A DNA stretch of 64,000 nucleotides from Streptococcus porci DSM 23759 (GTDB lineage: Bacteria > Bacillota > Bacilli > Lactobacillales > Streptococcaceae): positions 205,283 through 269,282 of the forward strand of contig NZ_AUIP01000001.1 of the NCBI RefSeq assembly GCF_000423765.1. The letters are read 5' to 3'. The notes beneath the pieces were generated by a model. That model saw nothing but the letters and a program-made list of their open reading frames with translations. It was not told where the DNA came from and ran no database searches. Shown here in pieces: positions 26,183 to 36,048 of this stretch. A program made the translations under genes and the position numbers. The stretch's first letter is position 1. Every line of letters begins with the position of its first letter.

Positions 26183-26500
26183 TTATTTTTTTGTATAAAT
26201 CGATTTGACAGCAAATTGACTGTCTGGATAATCGCCTGCGGCGATGCTGGACGCAATAAGCGAAACCGTCAAAGCTTCAGGATTTCGCTGCAGGATTCTC
26301 TTGACGACGAATTGACTTTCTGGTCTATCCCCTGCAGCAATAGCTGTCGCGATGACGCTAACTAATTCGTAATCTTCCTGACTTGCTGGTATATACCCCG
26401 AAAGTGCTTGCCATTCATCTAAGTCGTTTTTGACAGGTGAGGTGACAGCTGAAGATTTCTCATCTTGAGATTTTCCAAATAAACGTTGAAAGAATCCCAT
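26183..26500 (-). CDS. OadH-like small protein with two internal repeats
   Basis: A 105-residue soluble protein heading the oad-cit operon. After a basic/Ser-rich N terminus (about 1-30) come two copies of a 25-residue motif: IATAIAAGDRPESQFVVKRI (about 50-69) and IASSIAAGDYPDSQFAVKSI (about 82-101). The position, just before the biotin carrier and oadB, matches OadH of the Enterococcus faecalis cluster. Its repeat resembles what I recall of the C-terminal part of OadG-type subunits, which would explain why the OadG-like gene here is so short; this is inference. Confidence 0.6.
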   Translation of the reverse strand: MGFFQRLFGKSQDEKSSAVTSPVKNDLDEWQALSGYIPASQEDYELVSVIATAIAAGDRPESQFVVKRILQRNPEALTVSLIASSIAAGDYPDSQFAVKSIYTKK

Positions 26501-26580
26501 AATTTCCTCCTTTCATTTTATAAATATAGAAAGTAAGTAACTTTTCTGAGTTGTCAGTTACTAGCTCCACGTTTCTAAGA

Positions 26581-26600
26581 CTATTATATAATAAGGTCTG
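26581..26600. promoter_or_regulatory. AT-rich box 1 (candidate cit operator) over the oad -10
   Basis: CTATTATATAATAAGGTCT overlaps the minus-strand TATAAT of the oad-cit operon. Related boxes occur at 26710 and 26838. They are candidate sites for the GntR/FCD regulator encoded at 28466. Confidence 0.45.
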
Positions 26601-26632
26601 AAAAAGTAGTTGATTTTTTTGTGTTTTTTTCG

Positions 26633-26648
26633 TAACGCTTTCATTTGC
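26633..26648. promoter_or_regulatory. cre site 1 (CcpA)
   Basis: On the minus strand TGAAAGCGTTACG fits the catabolite-responsive element pattern TGWAANCGNTNWCA well. It lies upstream of the oad promoter and suggests glucose repression. Confidence 0.6.
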
Positions 26649-26709
26649 TGAAATTACGGAACTTTGGCTAAGATGACGATTTTTATATCATCACATCTTA
26701 GATAAAAAT

Positions 26710-26728
26710 CTATTACATAATAGGTCGA
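26710..26728. promoter_or_regulatory. AT-rich box 2 (candidate cit operator)
   Basis: CTATTACATAATAGGTCG, a near copy of box 1, in the middle of the divergent region. Confidence 0.4.
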
Positions 26729-26819
26729 AGCAATATTATAGAAGAAATAAATAAGCAACATCCGATATACTCATTTTTGTGTTTTTTTTGTGTCTTTTAT
26801 TGAAAAGGCTCTTTTTATT

Positions 26820-26834
26820 TCAAGCGCTTTCATT
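26820..26834. promoter_or_regulatory. cre site 2 (CcpA)
   Basis: On the minus strand AATGAAAGCGCTTGAAA contains a strong cre match. It lies just upstream of the citM -10 TATACT (26836-26841). Confidence 0.65.
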
Positions 26835-26837
26835 TAT

Positions 26838-26857
26838 ACTTATGTCATAAGGTCTAG
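26838..26857. promoter_or_regulatory. AT-rich box 3 (candidate cit operator) by the citM promoter
   Basis: ACTTATGTCATAAGGTCTAG shares the ATAAGGTCT end with boxes 1 and 2 and has a TTATG..CATAA dyad. A further dyad TTCAATAGACCGTATTGAA follows at 26881-26899. Confidence 0.4.
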
Positions 26858-26931
26858 TAAAACTTCATATTTTATTCAAGTTCAATAGACCGTATTGAAT
26901 TTACAATATTAATAAAGGGGAGAAATAACTT

Positions 26932-28335
26932 ATGTTATTGACTATTTTGGCTTATGCCATGATTATCGTCTTCATGTATGTCGTGATGACGAAAAAAATG
27001 TCGCCATTCACGTCACTGGTTCTAGTTCCGCTCGTTTTTGCAGCTGTGCTTATCATTACGGGTTCGGCAGATCTGACAGCTGATGCAAAATTTGTTGAAT
27101 TTGTCGGTGAAGAAGGAAGCCTTAATGGCTTGACGGCCATGGGTGATATGGTTATGTACGGGGTAAATACAACTGCCAAAACAGGTATCATGTTGCTCTT
27201 TGCCATTCTTTACTTCTCAACAATGCTTGATGCTGGTCTCTTTGACCCAATTACTGAGAAAATGATTCGCTTTGCTAAAGGCGATCCGATGAAAGTGCTT
27301 ATTGCCACAGCAGTTGTTGCAGCAGCAGTTTCTATGAACGGTGATGGAACAACAACAACCCTTATCGTTGTTTCTGCTTTCTTGCCAATCTACAAGAAAC
27401 TTAACATGAAAATCATGAACCTTGGTGTCTTGATTATCCTCCAAAACACTATCATGAACCTCCTCCCTTGGGGTGGTCCTACAGCTCGTGCCATGTCGGT
27501 TCTTGGTGTAGGTGCTGAAATTCTTGGCTATCTAGCTCCTGGTATGGTTCTCTCACTCCTTTATGTAATCCTCTGGGTTGCTCCAAGCATGGGGCGTAAA
27601 GAGCGCGCTCGTCTTGGTGTTGTTGAGTTCTCTGAAGCTGAATTGCAAGAATTAACCAACATCACAGACCCTGATACACTTGCTATCCGTCGTCCAAAGA
27701 ACTTCTGGTTCAATGCTATCTTAACAATTATTCTTATCGGTTGGTTGGTTGCTGGATCATTTATCGAAACAATCGAACTTGCACCACTTCTTCTCTTTGC
27801 TGTAGGTACAGTAATTGCTCTTATGGTTAACTACCCAGTTCTTAAAGACCAATCTAAACGTATTGGTGACAACGCTGGGGATGCTGTCCAAGTAGTTATC
27901 TTAGTATTTGCTGCAGGTATCTTCATGGGTCTTTTCCAAGGTTCAGGTATGGCAACTGCACTTGCAAATAGCTTTGCAACTATTATTCCTAAACAATTAG
28001 CTGGATTCTGGGGGCTTATTATTGCTCTTGTATCTGCACCTGGTACCTTCTTCATCTCAAATGATGGTTTCTACTACGGTATCTTACCAGTTATGGCAGA
28101 AGCTGGTGCTTCTTATGGCTTCTCTCCAGAAGCTATGGCACTTGCTTCACTGATGGGACAAGCGTTCCACTTGCTCAGTCCGCTTGTAGCTTTCATCTAT
28201 CTTCTCCTTCGTTTGACAGGTCTTGATATGGGTGAATGGCAAAAAGAATCAGCTAAATACGCCGCCGTTATTTTCGTTATCTTTGTTGTTACTATTATTG
28301 CGACAGGACATATGCCGCTCTACATTCCACAATAA
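26932..28335 (+). CDS. citM: CitMHS-family Mg2+/citrate transporter
   Basis: A 467-residue membrane protein with about 11-12 helices that imports metal-complexed citrate. Family sequence includes VVAAAVSMNGDGTTTTLIVV (about residues 122-141) and NTIMNLLPWGGPTARAMSVL (about 172-191); a second half repeat has GTFFISNDGFYYGILPVM. ATG 26932 has AAGGGGAG 10 bases upstream. It is divergent from the oad-cit operon and shares its control region with two cre sites. A terminator follows, then the regulator gene. Confidence 0.92.
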   Translation: MLLTILAYAMIIVFMYVVMTKKMSPFTSLVLVPLVFAAVLIITGSADLTADAKFVEFVGEEGSLNGLTAMGDMVMYGVNTTAKTGIMLLFAILYFSTMLDAGLFDPITEKMIRFAKGDPMKVLIATAVVAAAVSMNGDGTTTTLIVVSAFLPIYKKLNMKIMNLGVLIILQNTIMNLLPWGGPTARAMSVLGVGAEILGYLAPGMVLSLLYVILWVAPSMGRKERARLGVVEFSEAELQELTNITDPDTLAIRRPKNFWFNAILTIILIGWLVAGSFIETIELAPLLLFAVGTVIALMVNYPVLKDQSKRIGDNAGDAVQVVILVFAAGIFMGLFQGSGMATALANSFATIIPKQLAGFWGLIIALVSAPGTFFISNDGFYYGILPVMAEAGASYGFSPEAMALASLMGQAFHLLSPLVAFIYLLLRLTGLDMGEWQKESAKYAAVIFVIFVVTIIATGHMPLYIPQ

Positions 28336-28367
28336 GATTAATAAACTTGAATAAATGAAATATGAAG

Positions 28368-28399
28368 TAACCCCTCGAACCACCGAGGGGTTTGTTTTT
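28368..28399 (+). terminator. Terminator after citM
   Basis: AACCCCTCG / CGAGGGGTT stem followed by TGTTTTT. Confidence 0.85.
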
Positions 28400-28465
28400 A
28401 AAAGCTAACAAATTTCAATAAAATCAGGTATAATAACAGAGATATTTGAAAGGAGAATATGAACA

Positions 28466-29164
28466 ATGAATCCTATTATTGAAGCTGTAAAAGCTAATCT
28501 TGATCTCTCAAAAAATGTTCCGTTGAAGCAAGCGTTTTATGAAGCGCTTAGAAAAACCATTATTTTAAGTCAAATTCCAGCAGGTAGTCGTATCAATGAA
28601 AAAGAGTTCTCAACTGAGCTCAATATCAGTCGCACACCTATCCGTCATGCTATAAGCGTTTTGATTGAAGAAAAGTTGGTCGAGCACACTCCTAAAAGAG
28701 GGATTATCGTGCGTGGAATCAGCGCTAAGGATGCAGTTGAAATCTTTGATATTCGTAAAGCACTGGATACTCTGGCAACAACAAAGGCCATGTACAAAAT
28801 GACCGAAGCAGACTTTAAAGAAATGAAAGCTGTATTAACTGAGTGTGAGGAGATGATTTCCGATGATAAAAATATCGAGAAAATCCTTGCTAATTTTAAC
28901 CAGTTTAATAATCTTATTTACGAGAAAAGTCAGATGCTTCGTCTCCGCGAAATTGTGACTGAATTGCAAACTTATCTGATTTATTTCCGAGAAATCTCTA
29001 TTTCTTCTCTAGAACGTCGGACAAAGGCTTTGGAAGAACATTGGATTATCTACCGTGGTATGAAAACTCAGGATATCGATCAGGTCACTCTCATCACACA
29101 CGAACATCTTAACCGCTCTCTAGATTTCATCCTCAAGGAAATGGAAGAATTAGCTAATGTCTGA
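28466..29164 (+). CDS. GntR/FCD-family regulator of citrate genes
   Basis: A 232-residue regulator: an N-terminal winged helix of GntR type (about 18-85, NEKEFSTELNISRTPIRHAI with the HTH; IVRGISAKDAVEIFDIRKAL leading out) and a C-terminal FCD ligand-binding helical domain (about 90-225). In lactic acid bacteria, citrate clusters are activated by such proteins (CitI/CitO type) with citrate as ligand. It overlaps citG by eight bases and lies between citM and citG. Its likely targets are the three AT-rich boxes in the divergent region. Its own frame begins with ATG 28466 and SD AAAGGAG. Confidence 0.82.
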   Translation: MNPIIEAVKANLDLSKNVPLKQAFYEALRKTIILSQIPAGSRINEKEFSTELNISRTPIRHAISVLIEEKLVEHTPKRGIIVRGISAKDAVEIFDIRKALDTLATTKAMYKMTEADFKEMKAVLTECEEMISDDKNIEKILANFNQFNNLIYEKSQMLRLREIVTELQTYLIYFREISISSLERRTKALEEHWIIYRGMKTQDIDQVTLITHEHLNRSLDFILKEMEELANV

Positions 29165-30041
29165 GGAACTTCTACAATATTTTAGTCAGATGGGGACCAA
29201 GGCTCTCTTTTATGAAATTGCACTTAGCCCAAAACCAGGTCTTGTCGATCGGTTTGACGATGGTTCCCATAAAGACATGACTTTTTCCACCTTCATTGAT
29301 AGTAGCCTAGCACTAGCACCTCACTTCTTTTCCTACCTCAAGGCAGGATTTGACCATGTAGGAGACAATCCACGCCAGCTGTTTGATCAATTACGTTCCC
29401 TAGGGATAAAAGCAGAGCAAGATATGTTTTCGGCGACTGAGGGCGTGAATACCCACAAAGGAGTGAATTTTTCTCTCGCTGTGCTTCTTGGTGCGACCGG
29501 ATTTTATCTAAAAAAACATCCCAAACTCTTAGAAAATCCACAACTATTTTCAGAAAGTGATACGATAGCCATCTGTCGTCTCGTTGCTCCTATCTGCCAA
29601 CATTTGATAGAAACAGATTTGGGACACTTAAGTTCCAAAAAAGAATTAACTTACGGTGAAAAACTTTATTTGGAACATGGCATCAAAGGCCCGCGTGGCG
29701 AAGCTAGCGAAGGTTTCCCTACTCTTACAGAAAAAGCCCTACCATTTTTACGTGAACGGCTTAAACAGGGAGATAAGGAGCTAGCCCAACTACAACTTCT
29801 TCTTTATTTAATGACTTTTGTGGAAGATGGCAACCTTATCCATCGTGGTGGTATCGAAGCTTGGCAGCAAGTCAAGACGGAATGCCAAAGCCTCCATCAA
29901 CTTAATCTTTCAAAAAAGGAACTAATTCATCAACTCAGCCTTTATAATGATAGCCTAATCTTCAGACATCTCAGTCCAGGTGGGAGTGCTGATTTATTGG
30001 CTTTAACGTTTTTCTTTGCTATGCTAGAAGGTATACTTTAG
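29157..30041 (+). CDS. citG: Triphosphoribosyl-dephospho-CoA synthase
   Basis: A 294-residue CitG enzyme that makes the precursor of the citrate lyase prosthetic group from ATP and dephospho-CoA. Family landmarks are KPGLVDRFDDGSHKDMTF (about residues 24-41), ATEGVNTHKGVNFSLAVLLG (about 94-113), GIKGPRGEASEGFPTL (about 177-192) and a C-terminal SPGGSADLLALTFF. It overlaps the end of the regulator gene, so the two are translationally coupled. It works with CitX, encoded in the divergent operon. Confidence 0.93.
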   Translation: MSEELLQYFSQMGTKALFYEIALSPKPGLVDRFDDGSHKDMTFSTFIDSSLALAPHFFSYLKAGFDHVGDNPRQLFDQLRSLGIKAEQDMFSATEGVNTHKGVNFSLAVLLGATGFYLKKHPKLLENPQLFSESDTIAICRLVAPICQHLIETDLGHLSSKKELTYGEKLYLEHGIKGPRGEASEGFPTLTEKALPFLRERLKQGDKELAQLQLLLYLMTFVEDGNLIHRGGIEAWQQVKTECQSLHQLNLSKKELIHQLSLYNDSLIFRHLSPGGSADLLALTFFFAMLEGIL

Positions 30042-30073
30042 TGAGTCTGGGATAGGGGGTTCTACTCAAGTAT

Positions 30074-30126
30074 AAAAGCGAGCAAAACTAGTTTTCTGAT
30101 TTAAAACTCAGTAGTGTTCGCTTTTT
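30074..30126 (+). terminator. Terminator after citG
   Basis: AAAGCGAGCAAAACTA pairs imperfectly with TAGTGTTCGCTTT and is followed by TTTTT. Confidence 0.65.
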
Positions 30127-30205
30127 TTATTGTATCAATTGTAGAGTTATGGATAGGGAATCTCCAAACTCAAAATCTATTTGCTTCTGGCTATTGTTAA
30201 TCCTT

Positions 30206-31264
30206 TCAGAAAAAAACGAGCAGAACCTTAACCAGAAGTGGCATGATAATAACTGTGTAGAGTGTACGACAGATTTGAATGCCTGCAATTTTAGGCATAT
30301 CTGCTCCCAATTCACCAGCCATAAGAGTCAGGTCAGTCGCTCCAGCCGGTGATGAAGCAAAAAGCGCCGACTGCAAATCAAGAATCCCTGTCTGATACAT
30401 CCAAAAACCAAAAGCAGCATTAATCATCAGATAACTGACAAGCAAAATCAAAATCGGAACAATCAAATTCACGATTTGTCTCAGGCTATCGTGAGTGAAG
30501 TTAGCTCCGACGATTGAGCCAGCAAATATCTGAGCGATATAACGAATACCGCTCGTCAACTGTACTGTATTAACTGTCATTTTCAACGCGGATGAAAAGA
30601 TAAGGGCAATAATCAAAGCACCTACGGGAATATCTAACCAGAGTCCTATGAAACCACCGATGGTAGCAACAAGTAAAACCAAGATATTATTGAACCATTG
30701 TTTTACTGGCGACAGCGAATTTGTCGTCTGCTGTGGTGTTGATAAAAATACATCAGACTTTTCAGGCTTACCTATAACCCTTTTAACCCAAAAAGAAATC
30801 CAAAGAGGTAAAATCATCAAAATCCCCATCAATCGAGCTGTCTGTATGGTTGCGACAATGTCCGATTGTGCCCCCATATCAATCGCCATGAGTGAAACAT
30901 CCATAATCCCCCCTGGTAGGCAACAGAGAAAGGCGGTGACGGGTGTCATCTTGAAAAAGGTCACAAAAATCAACCCTATCACCACCATATTGATAGTGAA
31001 AATCCCCATCAATCTTCCAATAACCTTCCCCAGCTTTGGAAGATTTTTTAAATCCTCTTTTTTAATATTCTGCCCAATATAGGCGCCACTGACAATCTGT
31101 GCAAAAATCTTCATAACCTTTGTAGTTTCCATATTACCAGTCATAATAGAGGTTATTGCAACAGCAGTCATACTACCAATCATAAAAGGGGCAGGAAACC
31201 TTAATTTTTTAGCTACAAAACCACCAATAGTTCCCACTAAAACCGTAATAAGAAGTGATTGCAT
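30206..31264 (-). CDS. AbrB-family membrane protein (PF05145-type transporter-like)
   Basis: A 352-residue membrane protein made of two similar halves of about five to six helices each, typical of the AbrB/YdhJ membrane family. Shared half motifs are CCLPGGIMDVSLMAIDMGAQ (about 100-119) and FASSPAGATDLTLMAGELGA (about 308-327). Start ATG 31264 was chosen because AGGGAGAA lies just upstream; an upstream ATG at 31357 has no ribosome site. It lies between citG and citC, which raises the possibility of a role in dicarboxylate or acid transport, but the family's substrate is unknown. Confidence 0.75.
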   Translation of the reverse strand: MQSLLITVLVGTIGGFVAKKLRFPAPFMIGSMTAVAITSIMTGNMETTKVMKIFAQIVSGAYIGQNIKKEDLKNLPKLGKVIGRLMGIFTINMVVIGLIFVTFFKMTPVTAFLCCLPGGIMDVSLMAIDMGAQSDIVATIQTARLMGILMILPLWISFWVKRVIGKPEKSDVFLSTPQQTTNSLSPVKQWFNNILVLLVATIGGFIGLWLDIPVGALIIALIFSSALKMTVNTVQLTSGIRYIAQIFAGSIVGANFTHDSLRQIVNLIVPILILLVSYLMINAAFGFWMYQTGILDLQSALFASSPAGATDLTLMAGELGADMPKIAGIQICRTLYTVIIMPLLVKVLLVFF

Positions 31265-31407
31265 CGTTCTTTCTCCCTGACTAAATTTTTGCTTATTATA
31301 GCATATTTTAGGAGTAAAAAAAGGAGTTTCTAAGTGGAAAAACCAATGAAAGTACATACTATCTATATCAAAACTGATATAATAGTAAAAAAATAGGGGA
31401 GTTTACC

Positions 31408-32457
31408 ATGTCTGATTACACCGTTTCAAAGATTTTTCCCTTTGACAAAAATACTAACATGAAAATTGACGCTCTGCTTTTTGAAGAAGGAATTCGCCGT
31501 GACGCCAACTTAGACTATACTTGTGCCATTTTAGATGACAAAGGCAGAGCTATCGCTACAGGCTCAACCTTTGGAAATACGCTACGTTGCCTTGCTGTAT
31601 CAAGTGAACATCAAGGAGAGGGGTTGCTGAACAGCATTGTCAGCCACCTCATTGATTTCCAATATGAACGTGGTAATTTTCATCTTTTTCTCTATACCAA
31701 GACTTGTACTGCAAAATTTTTTAGTGATTTAGGTTTTCACGAAATTGCTCGGATTGACGGGCTTATAAGCTTCATGGAAAATAAAAAAACAGGATTTCAA
31801 GATTACCTTAAAAATCTTGAAAGGCCTCAAAAAAATCCTTCTAAAGTTGCAGCACTCGTTATCAACGCCAACCCTTTTACACTTGGTCATCAGTACTTGG
31901 TTGAAAAAGCTAGTCAAGAAAATGATTTGTTGCATCTTTTTCTGGTTAGTGAGGATGCAAGCTTGGTTCCTTTTGCTGTCCGAAAGAACTTGGTAGAAAA
32001 AGGCACTGTCCATCTGAATAATATCATTTACCATGATAGTGGCCCCTATATCATTAGCCAATCCACCTTCCCTTCCTATTTTCAGAAGGACGAGTTTTCC
32101 GTTATTGAAAGTCAGGCAAGGCTAGACTTGGAGATTTTCATTCGCATTGCTCATGAGCTGGGTATTACCCGTCGCTATGTCGGTAACGAACCGACTAGCC
32201 TCGTCACTAATCTCTATAACCAAGTCATGACTGAAAAACTCCCTGAACAAGGCATCGACTGTCTAATCATTCCTCGAAAGACTTTTGATTCTGCACAGCC
32301 TATTTCGGCTTCTACTGCTAGACAGGCAATCAAAGACGGAGATTGGGAGCTTTTGGCAAAATTACTGCCACAGACCTCACTTGATTACTTCACATCTGAT
32401 CAAGCCAAACCAGTTATCTCCCGAATCCGTGGAGAAGAAAATGTTAGCCATTACTAA
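31408..32457 (+). CDS. citC: [Citrate (pro-3S)-lyase] ligase
   Basis: A 349-residue enzyme that acetylates the thiol of the citrate lyase acyl carrier prosthetic group using ATP and acetate, activating the lyase. The N-terminal third is a GNAT-like fold (LRCLAVSSEHQGEGLLNSIV, about residues 69-88). The C-terminal part is a nucleotidyltransferase with NANPFTLGHQYLVEKA (TxGH motif, about 152-167) and ISASTARQAIKDGDW near the end. SD is GGGGAG. In many clusters citC heads the cit operon; here it is a separate unit at the far end, after the AbrB-family gene. Confidence 0.93.
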   Translation: MSDYTVSKIFPFDKNTNMKIDALLFEEGIRRDANLDYTCAILDDKGRAIATGSTFGNTLRCLAVSSEHQGEGLLNSIVSHLIDFQYERGNFHLFLYTKTCTAKFFSDLGFHEIARIDGLISFMENKKTGFQDYLKNLERPQKNPSKVAALVINANPFTLGHQYLVEKASQENDLLHLFLVSEDASLVPFAVRKNLVEKGTVHLNNIIYHDSGPYIISQSTFPSYFQKDEFSVIESQARLDLEIFIRIAHELGITRRYVGNEPTSLVTNLYNQVMTEKLPEQGIDCLIIPRKTFDSAQPISASTARQAIKDGDWELLAKLLPQTSLDYFTSDQAKPVISRIRGEENVSHY

Positions 32458-32491
32458 AAAGCTATCTGATCAACTCAGATAGCTTTTTTTT
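32458..32491 (+). terminator. Terminator after citC
   Basis: AGCTATCTGA / TCAGATAGCT stem followed by nine or more T. Confidence 0.88.
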
Positions 32492-32895
32492 TTAACCTCT
32501 AAAGTAGGAAACCATGTTCCCTTCTTCTAATGTTCTCATGCCAAAAGATTGGTAAAAATGATTATATATGACATCTTCTAAGTCAGTATTGACTTGAAAC
32601 ATGTGAACGTCCTTGAAAGTATCCCAAGCTGCCTGAAAAAGCTTTTTACCAATACCTTGACCTTGGTAAGCTTTTTGCAATAATCAAATCCTGCACTAAA
32701 AGAATATGCTCGCTATCACCCACACAGCGGACAAATTCAATCAACTTCCCCTTATTAAAAATACACCCAAAATCCAAAGAGATTTTTCAAAAGCTCGCGT
32801 CAGCTTTTCCTCATCAGACAGGTAAGCCAGCCAGTTAGCTTCAAGATAAGGCTCTTGGACACCTGCCTGTGAATTTTCTATAATCCATCAGGTAC
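32492..32895 (-). pseudogene. GNAT acetyltransferase remnant with several frameshifts
   Basis: The last 62 residues (KAYQGQGIGKKLFQAAWDTF then SFGMRTLEEGNMVSYF) are the acetyl-CoA-binding end of a GNAT acetyltransferase. Upstream on the same strand, matching pieces appear in other frames: KLIEFVRCVGDSEHILLVQD (about 32685-32750) and EANWLAYLSDEEKLTRAFEK (about 32785-32855). At least two indels separate them. The original protein would have been about 135 residues. Not functional as it stands. Confidence 0.75.
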
Positions 32896-32936
32896 TCCCA
32901 AACAAAAGAGAAGCCGCGCGACTTCTCTTCTACATA

Positions 32937-34350
<1,414 letters not shown>

Positions 34351-34377
34351 GTATTTTTTTATAAAAATTTTAAAACA

Positions 34378-34396
34378 ATGTCAGAAAATCTGACAT
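34378..34396 (-). terminator. Terminator after gloA
   Basis: ATGTCAG / CTGACAT stem with a T-rich tail on the minus strand (TTGTTTT). It also partly resembles a CodY half box upstream of the gdhA promoter. Confidence 0.6.
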
Positions 34397-34406
34397 GGTT
34401 TTCCTT

Positions 34407-34778
34407 TTATAGGCGGATAACCTCAATTTTATAGCCGTCAGGGTCTGTTACAAAATAATAGTGAGGTTCTTGTCCTGGTAAACCCTTGAGATCAGTTACG
34501 GTGTAACCTGCTGCCTTGTGGTCTGCGTAAGCTTTTTCTAAATTTTCGACACCAACAGCCAAATGACCATAGCCTGTTCCCAAATCGTAGCCTGGATGAT
34601 CATAATTATAGGTCAATTCAAGTTCAAAGTCCTCACCATCTATTTTCATAAAAACAAGGGTGAATTTTGCCTCAGGAAAATCCTTCCTACGATCTTCATA
34701 GAAGGGAAAGGCTGTTGAGTAGAATTTAATGGACTCCTCCAAATTTTTTACTCGAATGCAAGTATGTAGTAATTTCAC
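34407..34778 (-). CDS. gloA: Lactoylglutathione lyase (glyoxalase I, VOC family)
   Basis: A 123-residue VOC-fold metalloenzyme, predicted to detoxify methylglyoxal. Metal-ligand positions are visible as KLLHTCIRV (His5), FELELTYN (Glu about 54), GHLAVGVENL (His about 72) and YKIEVIRL (Glu about 120). Length is typical of bacterial GloA. ATG 34778 has a weak GGAGGAAT-type site upstream. It sits upstream of gdhA on the same strand but a terminator separates them. Confidence 0.88.
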   Translation of the reverse strand: MKLLHTCIRVKNLEESIKFYSTAFPFYEDRRKDFPEAKFTLVFMKIDGEDFELELTYNYDHPGYDLGTGYGHLAVGVENLEKAYADHKAAGYTVTDLKGLPGQEPHYYFVTDPDGYKIEVIRL

Positions 34779-34885
34779 CGCTATTCCTCCAGATTATAGT
34801 ACTTACATAATAGAATAAATGACAACTTTTGACAAGTTTTTGAACTTTACTTATAATAAATGGATAACAAGAAAAGGAGTTTGTC

Positions 34886-35374
34886 ATGAAAAATGTCTCT
34901 CTCACCTCAGGAATTTTCTTCCTTTTAGCAGGTCTTTATCTTTTTTACAATCCCTTCGCTGCCGTAGGTACCATCGCTTGGATTGTAGCTCTTTTTATCT
35001 TTATCTCCGGAATAAGCAGTCTCCAATACTACCTAAGCCAGCCTTCAGGCTATCGTCCACTGCTACTCCTCATTCAGTCCCTCGTTTCTATCTTTTTAGG
35101 GCTCTCCCTAATGGCTAGCTCCGCATTTTCACGTAGCAATTTGGCTATGCTTTTTGTTTCTAGCTGGTTGATTATCCTTGGTTTTGCTCGCTTTTTGGGG
35201 AAAGGGCAGAGCTATACAACCAATCATGTCCAAAATAATGGTTTGGTTCTGATTGGAATCGGCTTGCTCCTCTTTCTTGCCCCAGTGTTTTCATCCGTCT
35301 TTATCGGAAAATTTCTCTCGCTCATTTTTATCATGATAGGAGCATCGGCTCTGCTATTTGCCATAAGACAGTAA
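34886..35374 (+). CDS. HdeD-like DUF308 membrane protein
   Basis: A 162-residue protein with six predicted membrane helices in three pairs, matching the HdeD/DUF308 layout (FFLLAGLYLFYNPFAAVGTI near the start, repeated FLGLSLMASSAFSR and LLLFLAPVFSSVFIG). In other bacteria such proteins are linked to acid resistance, but no biochemical role is settled. ATG 34886 has AAAGGAG eight bases upstream. It stands alone, between the divergent gloA and a convergent hemolysin III gene. Confidence 0.75.
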   Translation: MKNVSLTSGIFFLLAGLYLFYNPFAAVGTIAWIVALFIFISGISSLQYYLSQPSGYRPLLLLIQSLVSIFLGLSLMASSAFSRSNLAMLFVSSWLIILGFARFLGKGQSYTTNHVQNNGLVLIGIGLLLFLAPVFSSVFIGKFLSLIFIMIGASALLFAIRQ

Positions 35375-35400
35375 AAGGTTGGGGATTCCCAACCTTTTTA
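35373..35400. terminator. Bidirectional terminator
   Basis: AAAAGGTTGGG / CCCAACCTTTT stem with T on both outer sides, between convergent genes. Confidence 0.85.
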
Positions 35401-36048
35401 TATCATATAAAAGACGATAGCAATGTAGTGAAGCACGGATGCTAGGATGATAAAGAGATGCCAGATCATGTGATCGTAAGGGCGCTTGCGCGCATAGAAC
35501 ATTGCTCCGATGGTGTAAGCGAGTCCACCTGCTAACATGAGAAACCAGAAGACGGGTTCAGTTTTTGTGAGAATAGCTGGTAGGATAAAAATAACTAGCC
35601 AGCCCATAATCAGGTAGAGAGTCAGACTGAATTTTTCATTAATTTTCTTTGCAAAAATCTTATAGAGAATCCCAAAAATAGTAATTCCCCACTGGAGGAC
35701 AATTATCAAGTAGCTCAGCCATCCTTCCAAAAGTGACAAAGCCACAGGTGTGTAGGAGCCCGCAATAGCAATGTATATCATGCTATGATCAATAATCCGT
35801 AGAATATACTTATGAGTCGAACCATAAGCCATGGAATGATAGATAGCCGAGGATAAAAACATGAGGAATAGGCTAATGACAAAGATTGACATACCAACAG
35901 CCGCCTTCGTATTATAAGCCTGATAAGCATGGATGGCCGTGACAGGCAAGAGGGTCAACATGGCTATTGCTCCAACAGCATGAGTCACACTGTTGGCAAT
36001 TTCTTCACCAAAAGAAAGGCGTTTACTGAGTTTAAAGGTCTGATTCAT
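35398..36048 (-). CDS. Hemolysin III / PAQR-family membrane protein
   Basis: A 216-residue seven-helix protein of the hemolysin III (YqfA, PAQR) family. Conserved sites visible are EEIANSVTHAVGA (Glu/Ser/His, about residues 15-27), SSAIYHSMAYG (Ser, His, about 66-76), IDHSMIYIAIAGSYTP (Asp, about 86-101) and a C-terminal MIWHLFIILASVLHYIAI with two His (about 194-211); these form a metal site in this superfamily. Role in bacteria is unsettled (possible lipid hydrolase or membrane homeostasis). It overlaps the DUF1836 gene by 17 bases, so the two form an operon. Confidence 0.88.
   Translation of the reverse strand: MNQTFKLSKRLSFGEEIANSVTHAVGAIAMLTLLPVTAIHAYQAYNTKAAVGMSIFVISLFLMFLSSAIYHSMAYGSTHKYILRIIDHSMIYIAIAGSYTPVALSLLEGWLSYLIIVLQWGITIFGILYKIFAKKINEKFSLTLYLIMGWLVIFILPAILTKTEPVFWFLMLAGGLAYTIGAMFYARKRPYDHMIWHLFIILASVLHYIAIVFYMI

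Noticed and set aside
26521..26580. CodY box upstream of the oad-cit operon (AACTTTTCTGAGTTG)
   Set aside because: Only about 10 of 15 consensus positions match, and the cre sites and AT-rich boxes explain the region better.
32012..32061. Minus-strand frames over citC and similar long antisense frames over citEF, smc and leuA
   Set aside because: They lie fully inside strong genes on the other strand, lack ribosome sites and show no family sequence; they are shadows.
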